Positions 35,689 to 48,883 of a DNA stretch of 64,000 bases are shown here, piece after piece. Within the stretch, counting starts at the first letter, position 1; every line of letters begins with the position of its first letter. Origin of the DNA: Plantago ovata. Lineage: Eukaryota > Streptophyta > Magnoliopsida > Lamiales > Plantaginaceae. The stretch spans positions 112,707,397 to 112,771,396 of the forward strand of contig CM051456.1 in assembly GCA_028274465.1 (NCBI GenBank), read 5' to 3'. Made by a program: the position numbers and the translations under genes. The notes under the pieces were generated by a model. That model made no database searches. It was not told the origin of the DNA and was given only the letters and a program-made list of their open reading frames with translations.

Positions 35689-38361
35689 TTATTCAGCCAT
35701 GCCGTAGTCATCTTGTTGCATATAAGGATTATAGTTCCCAGGAACTTCCATCTTTCCTATCAACTGTTCCATTCCTGCATTTATCAATTTCATACTGTTA
35801 ACAGCAGCAAGATAGGCGTGTATGTATGCAGTTAAAAAATTGCATATTCAAGCTGCATTCTGAAAATAAACCTGCCTATAGCCTAGTTCAGCATAAACTA
35901 TCAGTATCCATCGATCTGCATAAATTTTCAAATTATAGCACCAACGGTAAAGTAAGGTGTTCGACAAAAATTGCCAAAGAGGCTCATAAAAACACCATTT
36001 CTATTCTATATTCATCTTTAATTGCAGCAAGTATAATGGCATGGGTTGTTAGTGCACCCTTGTCGTCCCAATATTCCATTATGATCTCGGGGAATTGTTA
36101 CCTTCTTGTGTTCTGTATAACCTAATCAACTCAACTGTTCCATTATAGTAATGTTCTTTTTTATTACTCAAGTTAACAGCTTAATAACAGCCAAAACACA
36201 TTATCCGATTGGATGCAAAATAGATGATCTCACTAGTATTTTGATAAGTCTATCTTAAGGTACTAGACGGTCTCACTAGTATTTTGTTATTCATTAATAA
36301 TGTACAGAAAACTCAGACTGCTTATAGCCAAAACCTCTGTTTTAACACATTATATTGATCTTTTTGTTCTATCAGAATCAGACTCACATTGTTAGGTCAC
36401 AGACTCACAGCTTCATCAAACTTGGGCATTAATTCTCAAATGGTTAAAGGTGACGACTTTGTGGTCAGCCATGGAAAATTGGAAATAAGGAAGAGACAGA
36501 GCATCCAAAAAAGAAAAGCAAAAGGAGAAAATGATTTTGGAAGTACTTACTCTGATTTGATAACATGTTATCATAGAAGTGCATTTGCCCATAACTGCCA
36601 CCTAGCTTTGAACTGCCCTCTGGAAGCAACAAAGATTCAGGTTTGCTAGCCTGTGGCTCCACAGAATGATTTGCAGAACTAGCCTGCGGGTTTTGAAAGA
36701 GAAGAGCCTCAGCTCTCGAACTTTGCACATGTTGCTGAAATTCCTCTGGCTTTGTCTTCTTCTCATTAGAAGACTCTGCTTCTGTCTCCACTTCTGACTC
36801 ACCATTATTTGCTGGTGTTGCCTGTTGCTTTCTCTTTGACCTTGCACGCCTATTCTGAAACCAATTATACACGTTGGTTTCCGAATCTGTCCATGTTGAG
36901 ACAACTCCGAAGTTATTTCTTTGATCTTCTGCTTACTCGGAGTCCCACTCTCTTGATCAAATATGCGCTCTAGAATTTGAAGCTGCATTGGCGTTGGAGT
37001 CCAGCGCTGTCTGCCAGTGATTTTATGAGCACCGGCTGTTATCAATGGATCACAGTACAGATTTCCCAACCTCACTCCTGATGCATGTAAAGTAAACAAA
37101 ATATTAATAACTGAATCAGAACTGAGAATTTGTTTAACAAGTGAAAGCGGGCAGGGCTAGGGCGCAAGTTACATGCCTCGCTTCTTTATTTTTTATGCGG
37201 TGAATATAAATGGAAATGCAAACTAATGCTTCATTCAGCATGAAGCTGAAGTTAAATGGAACACAAGTGCGATACCATAAATGGAAGATAACAAAACTGA
37301 AGCACCAGCACATATTACTTACAGCAGCTATAAATACTTAAAGAACCGAAGCAAGTCCATGAGTAGTTCTCATTTCTGAATAGATTTGCAGGCACACAAC
37401 ATATTACAATTTATTCAAATCTCGACTCGGAAGAGGCTAGACAAGGGATCCCTACACACTTAGAAGTCAAGAACAACTAATGAAATTACCGCTCATATGA
37501 AAACTAGTTCAGTAGCCCTTTCAGATCCTATTAAGATACCTACCATATAGCTCAAGTAGCAATTAGTGAAAGCCATCAAAAACCTAACCTAAAAATCCAC
37601 ATCTGATAGTCTAGATCATTAACCTCACAGATATCTCAACTTCAAAACCAAACTCACTCACTCGAAACGTCTCAATATGCACAATTACTCAACAAATCAG
37701 CTAATCAAGTGAAACTCTCATTAGACAGACAAAGGAGATCTTATTAAGATACCAACCATGTATATAGCTCAAGTAGCAATTAAAGCCACATTCACAAACC
37801 TAACCTATATCTACATTTGATAGTCTACATCATTAACCTAATTGATATCTGAAATTTGAAACCGAACTCGAAACTTTTCGACTTGCATAATCACTCAACA
37901 AAGCAGCTAATCAAGTGAAATTCTCACTTGCCGGACAAAGGAGAATTAGCAATTCAGTATCATATCAGAATCAACATCTCATTTCAGCAATTATGCTGCA
38001 GTGCAAGTAGCGTTAAGCACAAACTGAACTAAATTCAACAATGTACACAGTACACTGAATCATTGATCATCATCTTCAACAACAACTATACAGTGAACTG
38101 ATCGGATTATAACAAACAAAATTGAACAATTGAGAGACACAATTTGGCATGTAACGAACAGGAACCATTACCAGCTAGGTCATTATGAGAAGTGAGCGAT
38201 TTGTGCAACTCAACGAGCTGCTCGCAAATCGTGGCGTAAACTGCAATTTGCTTGCGTAGAACTTCCATTTGCTCGTCCGTCATCACCTTCACGAACGAAG
38301 TGCCTCCTCCACCGCCACCTAACTCCTCCGGCTGCTGTTGCGGCAGCTTTTCCCACTCCAT
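35689..38361 (-). CDS. WOX13: WOX13-like WUSCHEL-related homeobox transcription factor
   Basis: Three exons (minus): 38361-38172 ([18 protein letters not shown], then [20 protein letters not shown]), 37077-36551 ([11 protein letters not shown], the homeodomain from [20 protein letters not shown] to [15 protein letters not shown], and an acidic/Gln tail) and 35774-35689 ([20 protein letters not shown]). The WOX13-clade N-terminal block and C-terminal motif are both present. A one-base loss at 36884-36885 breaks the homeodomain just before recognition helix 3 ([11 protein letters not shown] is expected). Observed coding length is 803 bases; adding one base gives 804, i.e. 267 residues, close to Arabidopsis WOX13, with all splice phases agreeing. 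I therefore read the break as a consensus error in an intact gene. Confidence 0.92.
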
Positions 38362-39410
38362 TTGGTGCTACTGCTGGTTTTCTTTTGGGTAAAACAAAAG
38401 ACAAAGCCCCCTAAATAAATGTAAGTAACACTATATTTAAAGGTAGCGACAAAGCAAAGCAAAAGGAACATAAAATAAAGACACTTAAATAAGGCAATCA
38501 ATATACTCGTATTAGTAATCCCTATGCATATACTACTACTACTAGCCAGTTAAATCGTATAAGTGAAAAACTCTCTCTAAAATAGACCAAGGATGCCAAT
38601 CTTTACAAGCTTATGTTTTCCTTTTCTTTGAAATTTTATCATTAATTGAAATATAATATAACATATTCATTAAAATTTAGGAAAAAAAGTAAATGTAGTA
38701 TATTCATCATCCGACCGACTAGTGAGATAAGTAATTATAATTAGTAATTATTGTTATTTTTATTATTAGGACAATGACACGAGTTTAAGTCCATGTGCAT
38801 GGAAATTTAGTGGAAGCGACAATTTTATTGCAAATATATTTATTACTAGTATATTTAATGTTATTCTGTCCTCCGTGATTGACGCTGAGAGCTTTCTGGT
38901 CAAAATTCGGTGCTCGATGTCCAAAATTTATTTATTTATTTTGTTATCCTTTTCGTCTGTTGCGCGGCTTTTATCAATCGATCAATCAATCATAGGCTTG
39001 TACGTGTCGAATCCACGTTAAAAGTTGTAAAGGTGCAACAAATTTCAGTTGCATTTTAGTGCCTCAATTTTTGGACTATCATTTTAGTTTCTAAACGTTT
39101 GAACTTTGAAGTTTGTTTTGGTGATTTGCAATGTGGAGTGTAATTACATGAGATTACCGAAGAGTACTTTGCATTTTAGTGCCAAATGTTTGCTGTTCTC
39201 ATATTTCGATGAATTGTGACTTGCAGTGGTTTTGAAGGTTAGCACCAAACTGCACTTTCAAAATCCCAAGAACTACTATAAGTTGAATTAATCCAAATTT
39301 TGAAGTAGTACACTACACTAGTACTCGGGTCCCCCTGATTAAACATTTTGTAATGCATTAGTAGTGTTAATCCCTTTTGTTTGAGGGTTTGAGCCAACAT
39401 TATTGTTTGA
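38362..39410. promoter_or_regulatory. WOX13-like upstream region
   Basis: AT-rich, no other gene. It presumably contains the promoter; no element is specific enough to call. Confidence 0.4.
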
Positions 39411-39615
39411 TACTCATCATCTGTTTTTTTTTTATCGTTTACGTATTCTTTTTTTGTCCGTTTTTTTAGATTGTTTACGTTTCTTTTTTTTGCAACTTTC
39501 TATCTCACAACTTTACTGTGGATCATGCTACTAAACAAATACTGCACTAATCATACCAACCTCCTAAAAATTGTTCCAAAAGTAAACGTAAACAATCTAA
39601 AAAAGCGGATGAGTA
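39411..39615. mobile_element. Inverted-repeat MITE (family 2), copy 1
   Basis: Arms TTTTTAGATTGTTTACGTT (about 39465-39483) and AACGTAAACAATCTAAAAA (about 39586-39604) are inverse. The loop GCAACTTTCTATCTCACAAC is shared with a second copy at about 60800-60975. Exact ends are uncertain. Confidence 0.6.
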
Positions 39616-39999
39616 GTAGGAGCTCGATTTTAAAAAAATCAATCAACATGGTCATTGGTTTCTGGTTTTAATCAGAAAACGGTTCCACGGCAATTTGGTG
39701 AATATGAAAGTCCAGTAAAATTACCAATATACGTCGTCTGCTTTTTCACTATCTAAATCTCAAATTTGGCCCTCTTCACTTTCTCTCTCAACAATTCTTT
39801 CTTTCTATGTGTATTTCTCTCGGATCTAGTACGTACAATGATGGTGGGCGGTGGTTGTGGTGGTCATGGATGGTGATTGCGGTGGTTGAGGTGGATGTGG
39901 TGCCCATGCAGTGGTCTGTGGTGGTGGTCGCGGTGCATATGTAGTGGTCGATGTGGTGCAGCGTGCAATGTGTAAGAAAATATGGTCAGAATTACCCCT

Positions 40000-41373
40000 A
40001 GGGTTGGTGCAGCGGAATTTTAAATTTTTTTAACAAGCATATTGATTAATCATGCATATAACATATATTAAATACATCAGAGTAAGAGAACTTACATTAA
40101 TTCGAATGCTAGAAGAACAATCGATTTGGGTGCAGGATTCCAGTCGATCAAATCCTCGTAGTAATCAGCAAAATCTTCTCATTCGGTGAAGTCAAAGATG
40201 TCTAATTTGTCTTCTAGAATTCCTACAAAACAAATCTTGGTATCCACGAATGAACGGACAGCTTATCGAGCGAATGCTAGGATATTCTCGAGTCAAACTC
40301 GAGGTTTGACTGGGAGAGGGGGCGGCGGCGTGGACCTATAGGAGGAGAGGGAGGGCTTTATTTTCTTGAGTAGAGAGAGAAAGAAATATAATAGTGAATA
40401 AGATTAAATGTGAAAATTTATGAATAAAACTCTCTACTATCCTCCTTATACTAAGTAAATATAAGTCTAAAGAATGTTCTATTAGAATCCTGAAAGAATT
40501 AAGAAATTTAATTGGGAGAATGAGTTTTGGGACCTTCTCAATGGCCGAAGCCTTAATGGGGAAGGTGGGTCCCACGTTTTGGAACCCCATGTTAATGTAG
40601 TGCCAATTTAAATCCAATTTAATTTTGCCCACGTGCACATATTAATCTAATTAATATTTTTCAATTACTCCATATTTATATTTCTAAAATATAATTAACA
40701 TAAAATTGCATTTCCAAAATACAATTATTTCAATTAATATTCTTATAATATTAATTGCCCCATAACTAATCTTGGCTACAAAAATTACTAATCTTAGATG
40801 TTAATTCTACTTTTATTCGGTCTGTAAACCTGTAAACGTTTTTCTATCTTATTAATGCATGTCTGATTCGAAGAAAAAAAATTGTGCCATAACGAATTAT
40901 AATTACCAAATTAATTATAATTCTTTCCACTAGTCATGCGGATAAGCCGGTTCACACATAGTGTGCCCCATGGGCCTCAATGTATTAAGCTAGACAAGCC
41001 GCTGCATCGTGGAATTCATAGATAATTCCACTTGCAATATTAATACATGAGGACGTTTGAGAGCAACCTTAAACTATATTTCGTTGGGAAACCTATTACA
41101 TCAATTCGGCGATGGTAAGGTTCTTTCATCTGACTGACTCGAATGCATCTAGGATCGATGATGTGCCTATCCCAATAATGCACTCACGGCGTCTCAGGGA
41201 GTTGTTTGGTTAGGTAGACATATTCATGACCATCATAAATATTTTGTACGCTGGCCAGCGTTTTACCAACACAACTATGATGACTATGAGCAGTGCTCTC
41301 ATATGCTACACATGAGAGATGAATCATCTCCAGATATCTACTACCATCCACATTTGTATTATTTCCATGTTCC
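40000..41373 (-). mobile_element. LTR-like repeat, copy 1, running into a gap
   Basis: Shares landmarks in the same order with 52650-54440: GCAGCGGAA followed by a T-rich block, a conserved middle (AATCTTCTCATTCGGTGAAG here; TTCGTCAAAGATGAAATCTT there), CAATATTAATACATGAGGACGT-like sequence, and a closing stretch describing an ATGAGNAGTGNNTCTC-type segment. The AT-rich core and lack of genes suggest an LTR or solo LTR of a retrotransposon in reverse orientation. No PBS, protease or integrase is seen. Confidence 0.4.
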
Positions 41374-41473
41374 NNNNNNNNNNNNNNNNNNNNNNNNNNN
41401 NNNNNNNNNNNNNNNNNNNNNNNNNNNNNNNNNNNNNNNNNNNNNNNNNNNNNNNNNNNNNNNNNNNNNNNNN
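41374..41473. other. Assembly gap (100 N)
   Basis: Exactly 100 unknown bases between the LTR-like repeat and the MLO upstream region; the rest of the repeat may be collapsed here. Confidence 0.95.
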
Positions 41474-42131
41474 TTCTGTTATTTATGGTAAGTGATCCCT
41501 TGCTACATGCAGTTGTTATGCTATTCTTTTCATGGTGAATGAATTTTGTTCATTCCTTATTACATAGATGATTCAGACTGATAGTAGGATTTGATTTGAA
41601 ATTAGTATTGACAAAAACTATGGCTTGGCTAAATAGTTTTTTGCATAGGGACGGAGCATCTTGTAAAGTCACCATATGTTTCACGTACCATTTCAGATAG
41701 GAGTATACTTTCTCCGTCTTAAATCAGATGCACTATTTAAACTTTTTGCGGTCAACAATTTTGAATTTTAAACTACAAATTATTCTTAAACTAATGTGAA
41801 TGGAATATGTTGAATATAAAGTTTTAAATAGTCCAACTGTTTTTGTAACCAAGGGAATATGGAATTAAGCACACTAACAAGCTAAAACTGCCATCTACTT
41901 TAGCCATACTGTTTGTGTTTGATACATGATACATACATACACACAGACATTTGGGATGAAATTATTCATCTCTGTCACGTTGTGTTGTCACCAGCATTTC
42001 TTCTATATATATAAACACTCGTTCGTCTTCAGTAGCCAACTTCTTAAACAAACACACTGTTTCTGAATGTTCTGAGTATACATTAAGGGTCCTTTTGTTT
42101 TCTTCATTGATTGTTTGTGGTTCCATTCACA
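41474..42131 (+). promoter_or_regulatory. MLO upstream region with a decayed Stowaway-like insert
   Basis: About 41707-41862 begins ACTTTCTCCGTCTTAAATCA and has inverse-like internal pieces (GCACTATTTAAAC, GTTTTAAATAGTCC), fitting a decayed MITE. A TATATATATAAACACTCG stretch at about 42005 is a plausible TATA region about 125 bases before the ATG. Confidence 0.45.
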
Positions 42132-44579
42132 ATGTCGGATGAATATAAGGCGAGAACTCTTAAAGAGACGCCTACTTGGGCTGTGCTGTGTCTGTGCTGT
42201 GATAATAATCATCTCTGTTGGCTTGGAAAAGCTTCTTCATAAAGCTGGACATGTATGAGACTAGCCTTAACCGAGCTTTAGTTACACCTTTTTGTCTATA
42301 AACATCATCTGCTGGTTTTATTTTGATGTCTAGCCACTTGCTTACTAGTATATGAAATATGCGTTTTTGGCCTAATATATACTAGTACTATATGGTCAGC
42401 AAGTAGCCGGTCTTGACGTTTGATGGTGTGGCTTTTATAATAAAATTATATGTTCTCAAGTGTTTGCCTGACAAGATGTTGCATATTGTACGGTGGTTAA
42501 CAGAGAGGCACAAGAGAGCTCTATATGAGGCATTGGAGAAAATTAAGAGGGTATAATATATAGAGAATATAGATTATGATTTCTAGCTACTGTTCAAGCT
42601 TTATGAATGGAATGTCCCTAGCTAGCTTGTTCATTCCTTAACGGCGGTTTTGATGTTGCAGGGTTGATGATACTTGGTTTCATCTCGTTAATTCTTGTGT
42701 TCACTCAGATGGTATCTCTGGAATATGCATACCATACAAGGTGGCAAACACCATGTCACCTTGCTTGCTGAGAGATGAAAAAAGCGGAAGCTCAAAATAT
42801 ACTGATTATTGCATCCAGGTAAGCTTGCATTCCAGATGAAAGAGTTGCTATTATTTGTTTGCGTTCACGTTGTCTACTTGTCCATATAGTTTTGCTGCTG
42901 CGTTTTGAAATACGTATAATTATATCGATAACACAGTATGATCCTTAGTATAACTGTCTAAGTTGAAGCTTACTTGTATGACCTTTTCAGAAAGGAAAAT
43001 TAGCGCTCATATCAATAGACGGCTGCATGATATACACCTTCTCATCTTCTTTCTAGCAGTATTCCACGTGATTCAGTGCTGTTACCATGTATGCTCGGAA
43101 GACTGAAGGTAACTCAATATGCAAAATTCCAGTTCTTGATCAATTTGTAAAGCTCATACTATAAGTAACTGAGCACATTGATCATATAATATCCATCACA
43201 TGTTAAGCTTCATTTTGATATCTTGTTATGATTTTTGAGTTAAGAGTTAAGACATTATGTTTATGACATTACACAGATGCGAGGGTTTAAGAAGTGGGAA
43301 CAGGAAACTGCATCCGATGACTATGAGTTCACAAATGGTAATGCAACCCCGTATTCTGCATTTGGCGCATGGTTACCTTAATGAATCTTGAGAATCCTAC
43401 TATTTTGCTTTGTCTCTGCGCATACTGAGTACTTATCAACAGCATTTTGATTGTGAAACCTGCAGATACTTCAAGATTCAACTTACTCATGACACACATC
43501 TTTTGAGGGGAACACGCCCGTCTCTGACCAAGATTCCCATGTTTTCTGTTTGTAAGTTTTAGCTCTTGAATGATATAGATATCATTGTTGTTTATAAGAT
43601 GCGCGCAGTCAAGCTGCCTACGTTACTTTGGATGACTCTGCATTAGCATATGAAAGTCGCATATGAGATAATATGTCTTTTTGTGTGCAGGGATGCTTCT
43701 TCAGACAATTTTATAGGTCTGTTCGCAAGTCTGACTACTTAACCCTTCGTAATGGTTTCATTAATGTGAGTTTCCTCTGTAAGCATTTATCAGCTTGGTT
43801 ACCATTTCTTCATTTCTTTAGCTCAGTTGATAATTCAGTTTTTCTTTCGGTTTTCAGGAACACTTGGAACCTGGAAGTAAATTTAACTTCCAAAAGTACA
43901 TAAAAAGGTCACTGGAGGATGACTTCAAGACAGTCGTCAGTGTAAGGTAATTATCCGATCTAGTCATTGTAAGGGAACAGGACATAGATTCTTGTATCTA
44001 AGTGATCTCCGACCAAATCAACTAAATTTTTTGCGGCTAAATGTTCTTTGTTGTATGTGTGGAGTCCGGTTCTGTGGGCATCATTTGTGATATCCTTGCT
44101 CGTTAATGTACCTGGTATGCCACTAATCTGTTGCAAATATTGCGTACCACTCATGTACTATTAACACTTTTAATAAATTTATTGAGTTGACACTTCCTTC
44201 TTTCAATTTTTTCCCATATCTGCAGGGTGGGAGGGAATGTTCTGGATGTCCTTGCTTCCTGTAATAGTAAGTTCAATCTTATAAGTAATGCAAAACAACT
44301 TTAAAGTATAGTACTCCTATTTTGTTCATGACATGTAATCAATGTTATCTGTCTTTTAGATTATCTTATTGTGGGCACAAAGCTACAAGTTATTTTGGCG
44401 AAGATGGCGCTTGAGATAACAGAAAGACATACCGTTGTCCAAGGAATACCTCTCGTTCAAGCATCCGATGTACACTTTTGGTTTGGTCACCCACAGTTGG
44501 TGCTGAATCTTATACACTTTGTTTTATTTCAGGTACTCCATATATGCTAATAGTACTAAAAGTTCTATTTCTGCCATCT

Positions 44580-44613
<34 letters not shown>

Positions 44614-45561
44614 TTTTTCGCGTAAAATGTTCCTGATTATTGCAATTATAATCTTTACAGAATGCCTTCCAAGTGACATACTTTTTGTGGTTCTGGGTAT
44701 GATTCTCCTCTACGCATAATCTTTCTTTCGTCCTACTGTTAAACTTCCTTTATGACCGTTCATTGATGAGAGTAAGGTTTTCTTTTCATCTGCAGTATCG
44801 GTATGATATCAACTCTTGCATCCATGAGACTAATTTGCTGCTCATACCAGGAAAATTTGTTATTGGGTAAGTATTTTCTTCGTCGTCTGTCATCAAGAGA
44901 AATTGCTGCATGATACCTAATTGAGTTGCTTTGTCATATTCCAGGCTTGGTGTGCTGATCTTGTGCAGTTATATCACTCTCCCACTCTACGCTCTTCTTG
45001 CACAGGTATGTTATAGTCTTATGTTGTAGCTGTCTTATTCACAAATGCAAATCGTAAACATAGTACACCTGGTTTGCATGGTTTCAGAAGTCAATTAGTT
45101 TTGACATTTCATACAAGCAGCCTGATAAAATTATCATGCATCAACTAGTTTGTTACATACTTGTTTGGCTGAAAAATACAGATGGGATCAAGCAAGAAGA
45201 AATCTATCTTTGACGAACAAACATCCATGTCGCTCAGGAAGTGGCACATGCAGTTAAAAACCCACACCGAGGACGAGGAGAGTCCTCTCGTACTCTGGCG
45301 AACACTAGTCCTACATCTTCAATGGGATCTCCTTTCCCCTTGACTCGCTTTCCAACCACACGTCACGATGGCCACTATGCATCCGATATAGAAGATCCCT
45401 CCGTTCCTCGACCAGTGACATCAAGCTTGATTCAGAGGGCAGGTGAAATACACGATGTAGAACATGATGTGATCACGGAGATATCGCCTGAGGGAATAGA
45501 ACATAGAGACGAAGAGGACTTCTCGTTCGAGAAGCCAGGCTCTGGCAGGCAGGGGAAGTAA
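42132..45561 (+). CDS. MLO: MLO family seven-transmembrane protein, 14 exons, with several one-base frame breaks
   Basis: MLO proteins are plasma-membrane, calmodulin-binding calcium-channel-like proteins; some are powdery mildew susceptibility factors. Exons: 42132-42252 (LKETPTWAV), about 42476-42550 ([15 protein letters not shown]), 42662-42818, 42991-43108, 43277-43338, 43466-43551, 43691-43765 ([20 protein letters not shown]), 43858-43946 ([19 protein letters not shown]), 44226-44266, 44360-44532 ([20 protein letters not shown]), 44661-44696, 44796-44866, 44945-45005 ([16 protein letters not shown]) and 45182-45561 ([15 protein letters not shown], then the calmodulin-binding region). Exons 1, 3, 4, 6, 10 and 14 need single-base corrections. 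In exon 14 the partial copy at 47431 shows GG where this gene has one G, so that break is a base loss here. A 30-base T run lies in intron 10. Confidence 0.88.
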
Positions 45562-45730
45562 TTAGTTGAAGTGTTGAAGTTGAACTGTGCCGCTGTCATC
45601 ATGTTATTTCTTTTTTTCTTGCCAGTAGTGTTTTGATATAATAATCGATCTCTATTGTCCCATGATTGTTTCATCAGTCTCGGGAAGCAGAGTGATCAGT
45701 ATGTAGCAGTTTTGGGTTTGGATTATGCAT

Positions 45731-46549
45731 CTACTTGGTCCATTTCAGCCATAACCGAATCTTTATTCCTTCAAACGCCTCTTCCATAGATTCCTGTGGA
45801 ACAGGATGCCACTCCCTGAGTGCCTCGTCATAACATTCTATGCCTACTTCCTCTAGGCCATGGATACAATGCAATGCATCGGTTGAAATCTTGTTTCCAT
45901 GCTTCTTCAATTCATTATATACAAGTTCTAGGATCTCATGGCTTGCTCTTCCATCAGAGTTGAACCAAGTAAAGTATTTGGGCCGGCAGCACATCAACCA
46001 AATAAAAAAATTCGTGAACAACCTGGCATCGGATACTGCCAGATTTCTATCGTCAGGTTGTCCACTAAAGGTGAAGTAGGGACTTGAAACAGGACCATGC
46101 AGAATAGACATAGGAACGGTTGTCCTATGAGTGGAACAGGACACCACTCCCTGAGAGCCTCCTCATAACATTCTATGTACTTCCTCTAGGACATGTAGAC
46201 AATTAACTCATGATCATCATCATATCATAACTCCTGAAGCAGAGCTTCAAAGTATTTAGTCTCAGATTGAGTTGAGTTTTTTGGTACCTCTTGATGCTTG
46301 TTCTTGCAAAATTCTGGAATTCAGTGAACCTGCTTCCTCTTCTGGGGAAGTTCTTATACTCTAAAGAAAGAATAGGATGCGTAGACCATGCAGAGACCAT
46401 AGCTTCGGTAACACTGATGTACCAGCAACCTCTTTCGGATTGAGGTAAGATCGTACGTGCTGGATTAATATTTCCTCAGGCAATTCACTGGCCATGGCGA
46501 AGACGAAGCTAAGAAAATTACCCCCCCCCCCACCCCTCCCCCGTCCCAC
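45731..46549 (-). pseudogene. F-box gene, antisense to the MLO 3' flank, broken
   Basis: Read on the minus strand, MASELPEEILIQHVRSYLNP followed by KEVAGTSVLPKLW (from about 46496) is an F-box of the kind in SCF ubiquitin-ligase adaptors. The frame breaks soon after (near 46375) and again about 46200. The C-terminal part is 46147-45731 (LVYNELKKHGNKISTDALHC, then GIECYDEALREW) and ends with a stop. Its 3' end lies about 170 bases from the MLO stop, so the genes converge. A second partial copy lies at 47880-48852. A C/G run at 46526-46548 precedes the F-box. Confidence 0.6.
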
Positions 46550-46959
46550 TATAGATTACCCTTTCTGACTTTTCAGTCAGCGATTTGACTTTGAACATGC
46601 AATACTACTCTTTAACTATAATAACAAAATATTACTATAATTATTATTAAGATATTAAAGTGGGAGATTGCAGAGGAAAATTAGTGAAGACTTTCATGAA
46701 GCATCCAAGATGAGAGTGGTGGCAACTTCCACAAGTTAGAGTCTTCTTTAAAGATTTAACATAATCAATGAACCATTGGATCCAAGAATGTGATAGAACA
46801 AGTGGAGGCAGAGAATATTGATTCTTATTCAAATGCTGATAGCTTAATTTGTGACCCTAACTCAAGATGTTCTTCAAGAGAGAAGAGGAGATACTGAAGA
46901 TTGGATGACTCTCCAAGAAAAAGGAATCTCTAGTTTTTACTACCAACTATGACTGTACA
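46550..46959. other. Repeat-derived spacer between the MLO/F-box units
   Basis: Starts with a half Stowaway-like end (CCGTCCCACTATAGATTACC). 46856-46945 contains about 90 bases (ACTCAAGATGTTCTTC, GAGGAGATACTGAAG) that recur at 51015-51105. No gene. Confidence 0.5.
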
Positions 46960-47735
46960 TTCTGCAGTATGGGTGTGATATCAAGTACTCTTGCATCAAT
47001 GAGCCTAATTTGCTGCTCATACCTGTAAAAATTGGTTTTGGGTAAGTATTTTCTTCTTCGTCTCTCATCAAGAAATTGCTGAATGATAGGATCCTAAATA
47101 CCGTAGTTGCTTTCTCATATCCCAGGCTTGGTGTGCTGATCTTGTGCAATTATATCACACTCCCTCTTTACGCTCTTCTTGCACAGGTACATTAATAGTC
47201 TTGTGTCCTAGCTGTAGTCACAAAAATTTAAATCGCAAACATATAGTACAACGCGTTTGGTTTCACAAGTCTATTAGTTTTGATATTTTATACACACAGC
47301 CTAGTAAGGTTTCAGAAGTCGATTAGTCTATTACATTCTTGTTTGGATGGAAAAATACAGATGGGATCAAGCAAGAACAAAGCTATATTTGATGAACAAA
47401 CGACCATGTACCGCACAGGAAGTGGCACATGGCAGTTAAAAACCCACACCATACTCTGGCGAACACTAGTCCTACATCTTCTTCAATGGGACCTCTTTCC
47501 CCCTGACTCGCTTTCAAGCACAGGTCACGATGGCCACTATGCATCCGATATAGAAGATCCCTCCGTTCCTCAACGAGTGACAGCAAACATGATTCGGAAC
47601 TACGGAAGGCAGGTGAAATACACGAGGTAGAACATGATATGATCATGGAGATATTGCCTGTGGGAATAGAACATAAAGATGAAGAGAACTTCTCGTTTGA
47701 GACGCCAGGCCCTGGCAGGCAGGGGAAGTAATTAG
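46960..47735 (+). pseudogene. Partial MLO copy (last three exons)
   Basis: Three MLO 3' exons are duplicated: about 46966-47041, 47126-47186 ([16 protein letters not shown]) and about 47361-47731 ([32 protein letters not shown]). They match MLO 44796-45561 in exon order and intron sequence. Upstream exons are missing and there are frameshifts and small deletions, so no MLO protein can be made. Confidence 0.85.
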
Positions 47736-47879
47736 TTGGAACTGTGCTACTGTCCTCTTATTATTTCTTCTTTTCTTGCCAGTAGTGTTCTGAAATAATA
47801 ATTGATTTCCATTGTCCCATGATTGTTTCATCAGTCTTGGGAAGCAGAGTGAGTATGTGGATTAGTCCATTTGAGCCTT

Positions 47880-48852
47880 AACTGAATCTTTCTTCCTTCA
47901 TACACTCCTTCCATAGATTCCTGTGGAACAGTACGCCCTCCCTGAGAGCCTCGTCATAACATTCTATGTCTACTTCCTCTAGGCCATGGATACAATGCAA
48001 TGCGTCGGTTTGAAATCTTGTTTCCATGCCTCTTCAATTCATTATATATAAGCTCTAGGATCTCATGGCTTGTCCTTCCCTCAGAGTTGAACCAAGTAAC
48101 TACTTTTGGGCCGGCAGCACATCAATCAAATAAACACAATTCGTGAACAACCTGGCATCGGATACCACCAGATTTCTATCATCAGGTTGTCCACCAAAGG
48201 TGAAGTAGGGATACTTGAAATATCACGCAGTGAATTAGGAACAATGACCACTGATAAGTCGATAATAAGAGAAATTTTAGACGAGCTCAACTTTGTGAGA
48301 AAATCTCTTATCTTCATGAACCAATTAGAAACATATAGTTATCAGATTCTCAAAAAAAAATAAAATAATAAATAATAATTAGAAACATATAGTTATTCAT
48401 ATAGCACGGAAGGGTGAATTTCAAATCAGATTTCCATTCCCAGTTACACTCGCAAGTCCTCCAGCATAGGACATCCCAAGAGAATATACTATCATATGAT
48501 CAGTGACATGAACCCGCGATAATTCCAATGACACAAGTCTTGAACAGAGTAGTTATTGGATTTTGGATATTGATTCTGCCTCTTTTAATACATAGCTTCT
48601 TCAGATATATCGAGGAAAATACTTGGTCAAGTAAAGTAACCCGAATATATCCACATTTAAGTAGAGAACATTAACACCTAGCTAGAGTTAAAGCATTTAA
48701 AATCATTCATCAGCAAGCATAGTTGACTCATGGACCATCATCATCATCATAACTGAAGGAGATTCAAAGTATTTAGTTTCAGATTGAGTTTCTAGTACCT
48801 CTTGAAGCTTGTTAGCTTGTGAAATTCTGGAATTCAGTGAACCTGCTTCCTA
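47880..48852 (-). pseudogene. Second F-box gene copy, truncated
   Basis: Antisense sequence matching 45740-46343, including the ends TTCCATAGATTCCTGTGGAA and TTCAGTGAACCTGCTTCCT. It stops at 48852, before the F-box itself. Together with the MLO fragment it forms the second unit of a tandem duplication. Confidence 0.7.
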
Positions 48853-48883
48853 TTTTTTGTTTGTTTTGGGTTGACGCACAAAA

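Noticed and set aside
44583-44612. Poly-T run as the tail of an antisense retro-insertion
   Set aside because: No flanking target duplication or element body seen; it lies in an MLO intron as a simple repeat.
45241-45561. Separate small gene starting [11 protein letters not shown]
   Set aside because: It is the MLO C-terminal tail in the frame created by a one-base loss in exon 14, not an independent gene.
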